Positions 48,816 to 59,923 of a DNA stretch of 64,000 nt are shown piece by piece. The position numbers were made by a program, and so were the translations under genes. Each line of letters begins with the position of its first letter. The first letter of the stretch is position 1. Location: contig CM071600.1 of NCBI GenBank assembly GCA_036435485.1, positions 53,813,546 through 53,877,545 of the forward strand, in the 5' to 3' direction. This DNA comes from Saposhnikovia divaricata. Lineage: Eukaryota > Streptophyta > Magnoliopsida > Apiales > Apiaceae. The notes under the pieces are model-generated. The model was given only the letters and a program-made list of their open reading frames with translations. It did no database searches and was not told the DNA's origin.

Positions 48816-50041
48816 CTAAGTCTTCCAAACCTTGTTCATTATCCATAGCAGAATGAGTTGTTGAAGTAGTACCAGCAGTCTTGAGAAGCATCTCCTTAAA
48901 AATTTGATCTCATTGATGAACTCCTTCATAGCCACCTTGATGGTCTGATATTCAGATTTGACATCCTTTAAATCAGTTCCAAGTGCTTGAAACTCCGATT
49001 TAATCTCAGTGATTTGGCCAGTAATAAGCATACTATCAGTCTGCAATGACCTTAACAATAACATACCAGATGAAGAAAAATCGGAAGTAAGAGGAACATG
49101 AGTTGAAGGTTCACCATCATCATGAGTAGTCTCTGAAGGTGGAGGTAAAATCCTTGAAACCTCACCATTCTCAATTTGAAGATTATTCAACGCCAGAAAC
49201 TTGGGGTCAAAACCATCTTTCACAGTAATCTTAGTAGCATTCTTAAAATCCACTTTAAAAAATTCAAACACACGAGTAAGAAGCAATCCATACGGAACAC
49301 CACTAACAGACTTGTCCATTGTAGCCATCATTTTGTTCAGAATTAAAGAGGACAAATCATAAGACTGACCAGTCATAAGCATAGATACGACAACAACATC
49401 TTGACATGTAAAATTAGATTTGTTTCATTAACGCTGGCAAATGTGAGACCTATATAGCTTGAACAACAAATGGGCTAACGGAGCAACCACAGTAGTTGAA
49501 GGAGGTGTAGTGTAGCCTCCATGGGTTTTACATCACCAAACAACACTTTTAATTGATCGATAAATGAGAAATCAGGTAAAGACACCTGACCTTGAGCAGT
49601 ATAAGCCTCCACCTCACTATTATTATCATATTTCAGAATCGAACTTAACACATGCGGATTCAATTGAATCTTTTTACCACCAACAACAAACATACAATTT
49701 TCAAACTTATCAGCACGAAGGTTAGCATAATACTCACGAACCAAATCGGGATAACAAACCTTAGGTAAATCCAATAGAAACGATTTCATACCCAAATCTT
49801 GAAATATCTTAACAACACCACATTGAGTAAGAACAGGGACGAAATTACTTACGATTGGTTGTCCAGGGATGATTGCACGAGTACCTAGTTCCATGTCTTG
49901 ATAACATGTCTCAAACTCTGGTAAAGCAAATGTAGGAGACGTCATCTTAGCCTTCTTCGATTCAGGAGTCTGTTCCACTTCATTAGCACGTTCCGAAGCA
50001 TTCTCACCCAAATCAACAATCGATGGAGTCTGATTAGCCAT
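48816..50041 (-). pseudogene. Sirevirus envelope-like ORF (coiled-coil C-terminal half), frameshifted
   Basis: The open frame 50041-49475 starts MANQTPSIVDLGE, followed by a region resembling the plant 'putative transposon protein' domain often found in SIRE elements. It is shifted near 49505 and then stops. A second frame (49382-48816) continues with Leu/Lys/Glu-rich heptads (residues about 120-160) compatible with a coiled coil. The position between pol and the 3' LTR is that of the Sirevirus envelope-like gene. No signal peptide or clear membrane segment is visible, and the role of these proteins in plants is unknown. Confidence 0.7.
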
Positions 50042-50512
50042 GAGATTAGACTTGCGAGCCCTTGTTTTGCGAGTCAGAATGAACCAAAAAGAAAACCAAG
50101 AAACCCTAATACGTCGCTTAAGAGAAAACCCTAATCGCCTCTTTTGAAAATGAAGTATTTGCGTATGAGAGAATAGAGAAAGACCCGTGTCGTTGTTTTG
50201 ATTAAATTTTGGGGGAGAATTTTTAGGATTAAAAAAAATTAAAATCCAATTTAAAACTTATCTAAACAAAACGGATAAAACATCACAACAAATACACTCA
50301 AAATAGATAAACATATACCACATTATTGTGAAATCAGACAACCATGGAATAACAAATTATTTCAAAGTATATCAGAACACTTTCAGGCATAAAATAACTA
50401 ATTTTAACAAATGGTAAGCCAGATGTAAAAATAAACAGTATACCAATTGTAACAAACGATTGAAACAAATGATAAGCTAACCTGACCAGCTTATACCATT
50501 TAGCATGCTGAT

Positions 50513-50902
50513 TTACACTAAACACATGCCAAGCTCCCTTCGAATGATTGAAAATCTTTCTTCAACTAGGGGCTTTGTGAAAATATTAGCTAGTTGAAAT
50601 TCTGTTGGAACAAAGACCAAGTCTATCTTACCTTTAGCAACATTATCTCTCAAGAAATGGTGTCGAACATCAATATGCTTCGTTCTTGAGTGATTCACCA
50701 GATTCTTCGAAATATTTATGGTGCTAGTGTTGTCACAATTGATTGGAATCCAGACTTGATATCAAAGTCCTATAGGGTTCGAATCATCCATAAAACTTGA
50801 GAACAACAGCTTTTGCTGCTAGATACTCTCCTTCAGCCGTGGATAAAGCAACAGAAGTTTGTTTCATGCATTGCCACGAAACCAAGCTTTGTCCAAGAAA
50901 CG
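50513..50902 (-). pseudogene. Ty1/copia RNase H, C-terminal half
   Basis: The minus strand encodes the copia RNase H end: a SLVSW-type start next to the nested insertion, SVALSTAEGEYLAA, then after frame damage HSRTKHIDVRHHFLRD and FTKPLVEERF. Stops and at least one frameshift lie between about 50720 and 50810. It is the continuation of the fragment ending at 58097, the two being separated by the 7.2-kb gypsy element. Confidence 0.9.
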
Positions 50903-52449
50903 TGTAACGCCCCCAAATCCCTTACCAGAAATCCAGGTCGTCACATTTCTTGCGGAATATCCAATCACCTGCTCACAATATAATCTACAACAATATTCGT
51001 AATAAACCCCACAATTACTCCAAGGGTTATAGTCTTAGAACAAGTACTCCATAATCCAAAAGTTATTACATCTCAAATTCACTTCCCAGAATATCTGAAA
51101 TACTATTACAACTCCAAAGTACTAGATAATAAAACATTTTACAAACATCTTCCCAGCTTGCACCCTCCTCAGATAATATAAGGCTAACACACTGAATCAG
51201 TCACCTTTCCCCTTCCCTTTATCACGGTTCGCCGTACTAGTGCCAGGTCTGATTGCCTCTGTTTAGTAATATTTAAATAGCAAGAATGAGCCAAAGAATA
51301 CCCAGCAAGTATATAGATATCATATAATACAACAACAACTCGCTCAAAAATATGTTTTTTTACCACTTTATAAAAAGAAACTTCTCCACTTATAAAGATA
51401 ACAAAGCTTGATACACCTTCTACTCTTCAAGGGCTTTCTTTTGAGTCCTATCTCATCATCAGGGGATGCTTGAATCTCGACTTATTGATTTTCTAAGATG
51501 AGAGGTCGAAACTGCCATGGACAGGATAGTTTTGGTTCTGCAACTTGGAGGAGAGATTTGACTAGGCTACACTCGTTTGTTGGCCTTGAAATTTTAAACG
51601 TGTGTTATACATACAATGAGGAAGCTATGGTTAAAATTTGGTGATTTATGAATGGATAGAAGTGGAGATATGAATTTTTCTTTACGGTGGGTTTCTGCTG
51701 GGCAGTTTTGTGGAATGGTGGTGTTCTTGCTTTTTCTCTCTTCTAATCTTCTTTGACTAGTTGGTAAATGATTTTGTGTGATATTTGTGATACACACCAG
51801 CTTTTAGAGAGCCTATGTCACTCCCAAAACACTTGACAAAGAGTTGTGGTTCATAAGAAGTTGCATTGTTAGCTTGCTCCTTGATCATACACCTCACCAC
51901 TTCTTTTTCTTTTCTTGATTTCTTTCCACCAATTTCTCTTAATAATAAACCCTAGATGCTCATGTAGGGTTTTTCATCTAGTTATGTATTTAATCCATAA
52001 TTTGTTGCGCGTTCGCTTAATCGCTTAATCTCGTTATAAAGTTCTAGCGATTCCTAGAACGTTCGTTGCACTAACTCAGTGGTTTTCGTTCTAAATCCTT
52101 AAATCATCCTTAATAAAATAATAAAACATCAAATCTTTGAATCCTTTGTTTAAATATATCACTTGTCTTGATCGCATTGAAATGCTCCTCATTGCTCGGT
52201 CACATATTCCATAAAAATAAAGTTTGGAATTTTTGAATTCCGATCGCGTTTACAGACACTTATTTACCTCGTAGATTACTAATATAACTTCGAAATATCC
52301 ATTTCCTATCCCGTACATAGGGTGACATGAAAAATTTCTTAATCCTCAAAAATCACTATTCATCCATAATTTCACTATTCATCCATGCAAATCACTATTC
52401 ATCCCTCAAATGAAAAATTTTCTCTTGTACAGAAATTTGGGTTATTACA
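50903..52449 (-). repeat. gypsy 3' LTR, shortened by internal deletions
   Basis: At 1,547 bp it matches both outer parts of the right LTR but lacks two blocks present there (about 54487-56355 and about 56375-56523). It contains the uninterrupted sequence TCCATTTC at 52298-52305 where the right LTR carries a hAT insertion. Confidence 0.9.
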
Positions 52450-52463
52450 ATCTCCCCTCCTTA
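52450..52463 (-). other. gypsy polypurine tract
   Basis: The minus strand reads AAGGAGGGGAGAT directly before the LTR. It primes plus-strand DNA synthesis and fixes the element's orientation. Confidence 0.75.
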
Positions 52464-52643
52464 AAAGGATTCCGTCCTCGGAATCGACGTAGGAAATAAC
52501 TAAGGTTGCTTATCTAGTACTCTACTCTCCAATATTTCCTCATCGCTTTTACCAGTTTTATGCTCTCATATCTCGATTATAAACTCTCATGCTATATCGT
52601 CTATTCCATCTCTGATACTCCTATCCCATTCTTTAACATACCT

Positions 52644-53065
52644 CTATTTTGATACCGGCTCATCATTTATATGCATATTTACAATATTACGAAAATGTGT
52701 ACCTTCTATCTCATCCATCGCTCTCATACCATCGACCACTGTCACTCCACCGCTTTGTTGTAATGTCGCTGGTCCCGTTGCTGACGTTTTACAGTCTCTA
52801 TAGATGTGACCCTCTTTTCCACAGTTGTGGCAAACTACTCCCTTCCTGGGACTATTCATCTGTTGATACCTCTTTTGACCACAGTTATAACACCTACCTT
52901 CCGATTTTGCACATTCTCTCAGATGCATCTTTCCACATGTCTATTTTAATCTCTCTATCCTACTTAGGGTATTAGCCACCGCATTGCCCTTCCCCGACTA
53001 GTAATTATTACACCTCGAAATCCTTCATCAATTATACCCACTTCCTTCGTTTATCCTTATCCTGA
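52644..53065 (-). pseudogene. gypsy coding relics: gag zinc knuckle and possible RNase H end
   Basis: Minus strand 52928-52644 encodes a short frame with one intact CCHC knuckle (CHNCGKEGHIYRDC) and a broken one before it (CYNCGQ without the His/Cys partner). Just upstream on the same strand (about 53065-52960), broken sequence reads RKWV, LMKDFEV and GKGNAVANTLSRIE. This is like the RT/RNase H end of gypsy polyproteins. RNase H before gag is the wrong order for an intact element, so the interior is rearranged or chimeric. The knuckle is firm and the RNase H reading is tentative. Confidence 0.6.
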
Positions 53066-53980
53066 CTCTATCCTCAAAATACACCTTACCCTCAATAGTA
53101 AATCTCAATTATGCCATAAAATTCCTCATATTCTTTTCTCTTACTAATCATCAAATATACCTCTTTCTTCTCATCTTTATCATCCTGCATCAATTCACTC
53201 TCAGCCTTTACCATGGTTGCTTCTTATACCCATATCACATAGTCCCTTATCTAGAACACTGCATCATTATATTCAATCTATTGTTTCAATCCCTATTGAA
53301 ATCTTCTAGCTCCTTCCTCCTCTAAATCCATACATAATGCCATCATACTCTTTTTGTTTTGCTTCCATCTATAAAATCCACTCTATTTATCTCTTCTACA
53401 CTTTTCCAAAAGTCACAGCCTCACTCGATTCAACTTATCCCAATGTGGTTTTGTCTAATAAAACTGCATACCCATGAAATATTTATTTATGAAAACAAAA
53501 CAGTACATATCTGTACATTTACATATATATACATATATATACCTGGAGTTCTATATATATGTATATTTATGTATACATATCTCTATATACTCATTTATAA
53601 AAAAAAAATTAAACCCAATAAATAAATCATGGATACACATCTTTCTCGTCCTAATTGATTCTACTACTGGTATTGGCCATCATGCCTCCACCCTAACTAC
53701 CCCTTGAGGTTCTACTATATAACTTCCATATCAGTTTCCTTGTTTCTAACTCTCCCTCTCTTGTCTTGAGGGTATCAAATAAACAGTCCCTATCATTATC
53801 GACTCATATCATCTCTAAAGAATTCCATAACTACCTTCCTCAATCACTAAGGGTCTTCTTTAACTCATCTTTCGTAATACCCCCCAGTAGTCCAACCACA
53901 AATTCTATATAAGCTCTTTCGTCAATTCATTATCTCGTCATAACTTCTCCTACTCTCGTTCTAAGGTTTATAACCTACTG
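53066..53980. other. interior of the gypsy element without recognisable coding sequence
   Basis: The sequence is CT-rich on the plus strand, with a TACATATATA microsatellite at 53515-53600 and no domain recognised. It is probably degenerate gag/5' leader or filler. Confidence 0.4.
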
Positions 53981-53995
53981 CTCTGATACAATCTC
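53981..53995 (-). other. gypsy primer-binding site
   Basis: The minus strand reads TTGTATCAGAGCAG a few bases inside the 5' LTR, resembling the common TGGTATCAGAGC complement of initiator methionine tRNA. Confidence 0.65.
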
Positions 53996-56900
53996 TGTAA
54001 CGCCCCCAAATCCCTTACCAGAAATCCAGGTCGTCACATCTCTTGCAGGATATCAAATCACCTGCTCACAATATAATCTACAACAATATTCGTAATAAAC
54101 TCCATAATTACTCCACGGGTTATAGTCTTAGAACAAGTACTCCATTATCCAAAAGTTATTACATCTCAAAATCACTTCCCAGAATCTCTGAAATACTATT
54201 ACAACTCCAAAGTACCAGATAATAAAACATTTTACAAACATCTTCCCAGCTTGCACCCTCCTCAGATAATATAAGGCTAACACGCTGAATCAGTCACCTT
54301 GCCCCTTCCCTTTATCACGGTTCACCGTACTAGTGCCAGCTCTGATTGCTTCAGTTTAGTAATATTTAAATAGCAATAATGAGCCAAAGAATGCCCAGCA
54401 AGTATATAGATATCATATAATACAACAACTCACTCAAAAATATGTTTTTGTTACCACTTTATAAAAAGAAACTTCTCCGCTTATAAAGATATATATATAT
54501 ATATACCTTTGAAATGAAATCAACTCGGAAGTTTTTATCAATCTTGAAATACTACTCTCCTGAAGGAATAAATATATCTCAACAACTTCTCAAAGTACTA
54601 CTCGAATATAATTCAATAACTTCTCGGAACTACTCAATTTGATTTGGACTTCTTCTCGAAACGCCTTCTCAAGTAATGGATGATCAGTCCATTGTCACAT
54701 CTCATTTTCTATCGATATAAAGGATGGTCGACGTCTCGAACCACCCTAAATACTTCTCAGAAGGATGAGCCGACTTGCTCGGACCATCACCCTAAATACT
54801 TCTCAGTTTAGGCCGGTGCGTTACTCCGGTCACTTTTTGCCATCTCTAGTCCAGAATATAAGGTGTCGGAATTGTCGATCACCTTCAACAAGAAATTCTC
54901 TTAGGCGTCACGGTAAAAGAACACGTGCACCTTTATTTACTTTTCAATAAAAGTTTACTCCAATATCGTTCAGAAAAAATGAACGATAAACACCTCCAAT
55001 AATTGGTTTTCCTCTCGAATGAGTACAGAAAATATTTATGAAGAACTGTTCTGATCATGGGTTCGAAATGAGATTACCCATATCAGTATTCTTAACATAC
55101 TCTATATATATACATCTCAACTCTTATATATCAAATCATATATAGTATGAAGATATTACTTAATATATCTCTATCACCTCCTCTGCGAGTACGAATGAAG
55201 TAACTCGCTAAACGTCCTAACAATATGGACCAACTCATGAAATAAATTTGAACAACTCGAATAAAAATATCCGGATAACAAACAATAATATATATGTATG
55301 TGAATTGCATGAATAAAATCTGGTATAAACAACTAGATAGAATACTTGAATTTGAAAACTTAATCAGCATACTTATGAATTTAAAATATATAAATACTCT
55401 GAATGATAGAGTATGAATTAGTAAACTTGCCTGGTACTCGTGATGTAGTAGGGGCTCGTAGCGGAATCCGATAATCTAAACAAGTCAAGAAAACACGCGA
55501 TTAATCCCCTATACGATCCACTTATTACTCAACGCTCAGACACTTAAACCAATCACAAACAAGTCACTAAGGGGTCCCTCTAGACTCGTACAAATCCACG
55601 TTAGTCGACAACCACTTAAGTCATAAGTTTAGTTTGAAACCAATCCTCGAATTCAAGTTATACTTAAACACTTATAAGTTTGGTTTCTAAGTCGTGTTCT
55701 TAGGGGGTTTTAATTGCGCAATCTCGGCTTACGCATCTTTATAAAATCGGAAAATAATCTTTTTAACTCGAAAACTTCGTACATACTTTACTAACTGACC
55801 TTAGTATTTATCTCAAAATTTCATATTATAAATCCACTCTTAAGGGTCTCATTTATATCCTCAAAGTAGGTACATTTCTGCAGTTCCATCCCTCGAACAA
55901 CTTTCACTAAAATGGTCATAACTCCTAAACCATAAACTCTTTTAATGCGATTCTTGCAGCAAAATAAACTAGACAACCATATCTTTACAACCACATGCAG
56001 TGGTGAGTCTAAAAATAGTTTTATGGTCTCGGGTCTTAATTGTTTTCAAGGGCTTACAAAATTTCGCCATTACGACAGCTATAAACCGAACATTTCCATT
56101 TTACGATCACTCCAAACAACCAGCCAAAGCAACCCATTCATTCTCAACATCAACCAACATCCATTTTACATTTGTAAGTCCAGTGGTGAGACTAAAATCC
56201 ATCACCCATCATTTTTCATATTTTACAAAGCCAAATAATCACTAAATCACTAAAAATAATCTTATAATTACACTAACATCAAAACTCCATCAAAACTCAC
56301 AAAAACTGAAAGCATGATTTAGGGTTTTACCTTCCTTGAAGCTCTAACAACACTAACAAAGCTTGATACACCTTAGAATAGCCTTGGGTAGCCTTAATAA
56401 AACCTAAAAAGCCATGACCAAATCATAAAAACAACTTAAAACATTATTACTTACTATTCATCATCAATTTCTAAAATCTGTATAAAATCGAAAATTTAGA
56501 GATTGGTTCTCAAATTTTTACCACACCTTCTACTCTTCAAGGGCTTTCTTTTGAGTCCTAGCTCATCATCAGGGGATGCTTGAAGCTCGACTTATTGATC
56601 TTCTAAGATGAGAGGTCGAAACTTCCGTGGACAGGACAATTTTGTTCTGCAACATGGAGGAGAGATCTGACTTGAATACACTCATTTGTTGGCCTTGAAA
56701 TTTTAAACATGTGTTATCCATACAATGAGTAAGCTATGGTTAAAATTTGGTGATTTATGAATGGATAGAAGTGGTGATATGAATTTTTCTTTACGATGGG
56801 TTTCTGCTGGGCAGTTTTGTGGAATGGTGGTGTTCTTGCTTTTTCTCTCTTCTAATCTTCTTTGACTAGTTGTGTGTGATATTTGTGATACACACCAGCT

Positions 56901-58096
56901 TCTAGAGAGCCTATTTCACTCCCAAAACACTTGGCAAAGAGTTGTGGTTCATAAGAAGTTGCATTGTTGGCTTGCTCCTTGAACATACACCTCACCACTT
57001 CTTTTTCTTTTTCTTTTCTTGATTTCTTTCCACCAATTTCTCTTAATAATAAACCCCAGATGCTCATGTAGGGTTTTTCATCTAGTTACGTATTTAATCC
57101 ATAATTTGTTTTGTGTTCGCTTAATCGCATAATCTCGTTATAAAGTTCTAGCGATTTCTAAAACGTTCGTTGCACTAACTCAGGGGTTTTCGTTCTAAAT
57201 CCTTAAATCATCCTTAATAAAATAATAAAATATCAAATCCTTGAATCCTTGATTTAAATATATCACTTGTCTTGATTGCATTGAAATGCTCCTCACCGCC
57301 CGGTCAAATATTCCATAAAAATAAAGTTTGGAATTTCTGAATTACGATCGCGCTTACATACAATTATTTACCTCGTAGATTACTAATATAACTTCGAAAT
57401 ATCCATTTCTAGGGGTGGAAAAATCGGACACGACCCGAAACCCGACACGAACCCGACACGGAAAAATACGAATTAGGGTCGGGGTTTTTACGTTTCGGGT
57501 CGGGTTCGGGTTGGGTAAATTTTTACCCGTTGGGTTCGGGTCGGGTTCGGGTTAACCCAGTGTACCCGAACCCGACCCGAAATTTTTTTATATATAATAT
57601 ATTATATATAAATATATATTTATATTACAAAATATTTACATTTGTCATATATTTATATATTATTTAAATAATTTTATTCAAATATCATCTCAAAGTTATT
57701 ATTATAGATTTTTTTAATATATTATAAAGAAAAATAATTTAATAAAATTATAATAATTAATTTTTAATAATTTTCGGGTCAAAATAGTTCATTTTCGGGT
57801 TGATCGGGTACATAACAGCTCGGGTTCGGGTTGAAAATTTCAACCCGTTTCGGGTTCGGGTTGGGTTCGGGTTGACCCAAAAACAGGACCAGGTACAGCA
57901 AACCCGACACGAACCCGACCTGTTACCCGAAATTGCCACCCCTATCCATTTCCTATCCCGTACATAGGGTGACATGAAAATTTTCTTAATCCTCAAAAAT
58001 CACTATTCATCCATAATTTCACTATTCATCCATGCAAATCACTATTCATCCCTCAAATGAAAATTTTTCTCAAGTACAGAAATTTGGGTTATTACA
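53996..58096 (-). repeat. gypsy 5' LTR, long form with a hAT insertion
   Basis: It is 4,101 bp including the 535-bp hAT element and its extra 8-bp target copy, so the original LTR was about 3.56 kb. It contains the two blocks missing from the other LTR. Three TCACTATTCATCC words occur near 58000-58060, as in the partner at about 52360-52410. No ORF in it is conserved in the other LTR. Confidence 0.85.
57410..57944. mobile_element. non-autonomous hAT element in the gypsy LTR
   Basis: The ends are TAGGGGTGGAAA and, inverted, TAGGGGTGGCAA. A perfect 8-bp duplication TCCATTTC flanks it (57402-57409 and 57945-57952). The subterminal regions are dense in GGGTTCGGGT and ACCCGAACCCG words, around an AT-rich core. 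It is 535 bp and non-coding. The partner LTR at 52298-52305 is the unoccupied site. It is a different family from 4973/25900 despite the similar first eight bases. Confidence 0.95.
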
Positions 58097-58097
58097 G

Positions 58098-59186
58098 AAT
58101 ATACAAACATCACTAGTACCTTTTCTATCAACTTGACAACCTGCATAATCTAAATCACTATACCCAACAAGATCAAAAGTATTTGTGATAGGATAGAACA
58201 AATCAAGAGTAATTGTACCACTTAAGTATCGAAAAATTCTTTTAAATGCATTTAAGTGAGTCTCTTTAGGCTTGGATTGAAACGATGCACAAACACATAC
58301 ACTATACATGATGTCAGGTCTAGAAGTAGTTAAATATAGTAAGCATCCAATCATACCTCGATACCTTTTGATATCAACATCCTTACCATTTTCGTCTGCA
58401 GTCAGCTTGCTGTTTTGGGTCATAGGAGTTGATTTTGGCTTAACATCCTCATAGCCAAATTTCTTGAGCAGATTCTTTGTATACTTAGATTGATGCACAA
58501 ATATTCCATCTTTAGATTGCTTGATTTGAAGACCCAAGAAATAATTGAGCTCACCCATCATGCTCATCTCGAATTCACTATGCATACACTTAGAAAACTA
58601 CTCACACATAGATTCATTAGTAGATCCAAAAAATAATCTCATCCACATATATTTGTACAACAAGAATATCTTTACCATTTTGCTTAATAAATAATGTGGG
58701 ATCGATTTTACCTCGAATGAATCTATTTTTGAGAAGAAACTTACTAAGCCTTTTGTACCAAGCTCTAGGGGCCTGCTTTAAACCATAGAGAGCCTTCTTT
58801 AGCTTGAAAACATAGTCTGGATACTGTTCAAGTTCGAATCTAGGAGGCTGTTTGACATTAACTTCCTCTTCCAGCAAGCCATTTAGAAACGTACTCTTCA
58901 CGTCCATTTGATATAGCTTGAATTTCTTCAAACATGCATAGGCCAGAAGCAGCCTTATTGATTCTAAACGATCAATAGGAGCATAAGTTTGATCAAAGTC
59001 AATGCCTTCTTGTTGATTATATCCTTGAGCCACAAGCCTTGCTTTATTTCGAGTAACGGTGCCAAATTCATCAACTTTATTCTTGAATACCCATTTTGTT
59101 CCAATAATTGAAGCATCCTCTGGTGGCTTGACAAGTTCCCAAACATCACATCTTTCAGATTGATTTAATTCTTCTTGTATATCCAT
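58098..59186 (-). pseudogene. Ty1/copia reverse transcriptase and start of RNase H, broken
   Basis: The frame 59186-58617 encodes the RT core (WVFKNKVDEFG, KARLVAQGYNQQEGIDFDQTYAP, MDVKSTFLNG, LYGLKQAPRAWY) and ends near the active site. That site reads YVDE instead of YVDD, so the second catalytic Asp is changed. One extra base near 58628 shifts the frame and a further stop follows near 58594. Frame 58585-58098 continues with MGELNYFLGLQIKQ, the connection region (SRPDIMYSV) and SDLDYAGCQVDRKGTS. It stops at the nested gypsy LTR. Confidence 0.93.
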
Positions 59187-59923
59187 AATCTAATTTTCAT
59201 TTTCTAATGCTTCATTGACATTTTTGCGTTGTTCTTGAGCCAGAAAGGTAGCATGAGCACAAAGTTTAGCCTTCCCTTTCCTTGTAGTGATTCCATCTGT
59301 AATATCACCAATAACCAACTCTAGGGGATGATTCTTGACCATCCTTGTTGACCTCGGTAAAGAATGTTGAGCTATTTCCTCATGAGTTGTCTTTCTCATC
59401 TTTACTGGTGGTGAATGATCTTCTCCATCATAGAGAGGTAGTTTCTCAGTAGCCCTTGAACCTCTATGACCTTCCAAAGTCATTTTTGCCATTTTAAAAA
59501 TTGCATCTTCAACTTCAGCTTGTTGATTTGAAGTTCCAGCTTGCTGATTGTCAGTGTTTGCATCCTTCTTGGCTTGCTGACTTCCAGTTTTAGCAGTGCT
59601 ATTAGCTTGCTGATTTGATCCAGTAACTTGAGGTTGCATGCTATCACTTTCACCTGCAAATTCTTCCTCATCTCTTGACAGATCATTATTAGGTTCTTGA
59701 AAAGTAACATCAATAGATTCTTCAACAATACGTTTAATAATATTATAAACTCTATATGCTCTACTTGTGAAAGAATAACCAAGAAAAATAGCTTCATAAT
59801 ATTTAGCCTCGAATTTACCATCATTACCAATTGTCTTGAGCACAAAACATTTAGAACCAAATATCTTGAAGTAACTAATATTTGACTTTGATAAATGGAT
59901 TTTATATCCATTTAGAGCATTCT
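59187..59923 (-). pseudogene. Ty1/copia integrase C-terminal region and linker
   Basis: Read on the minus strand from about 59923: SNISYFKIFGSKCFVL, then EAIFLGYSFTSRAYRVYN (the copia integrase C-terminal fold). An acidic, Gln/Ala-rich linker with repeated QQA words (about 59500-59640) leads toward RT. An in-frame TAG at 59187-59189 separates it from RT. The integrase core and everything 5' of it are lost where the element at about 59924 begins. Confidence 0.9.

Larger units (their letters stand above)
50903..58096 (-). mobile_element. Ty3/gypsy element nested in the Sirevirus, mostly deleted inside
   Basis: The LTRs are 50903-52449 and 53996-58096, in minus orientation (minus-strand LTR begins TGTAATAACCC and ends GGGGGCGTTACA). 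Next to the right LTR the minus strand reads TTGTATCAGAGCAG, a methionine-tRNA-type primer site. Next to the left LTR it reads AAGGAGGGGAGAT, the polypurine tract. The internal 1.5 kb holds only small coding relics. The flanking 5 bp (AAACG and GAATA) do not match, so the target duplication has decayed or one flank has changed. It interrupts the copia RNase H. Confidence 0.88.
47166..59923 (-). mobile_element. decayed Sirevirus-type Ty1/copia element, split by a nested gypsy element
   Basis: On the minus strand the order is integrase C-terminus, reverse transcriptase, RNase H, envelope-like ORF, polypurine tracts and 3' LTR. An envelope-like ORF after pol and several polypurine tracts are hallmarks of the SIRE/Maximus lineage. 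The 5' portion (5' LTR, gag, protease, most of integrase) is missing because another retrotransposon abuts at about 59923. The pol region is interrupted between 50903 and 58096. The element is non-functional and probably old. Confidence 0.9.

Noticed and set aside
50898..58101. A 5-bp target duplication for the nested gypsy element
   Set aside because: Flanks AAACG and GAATA do not match, so no duplication is claimed.
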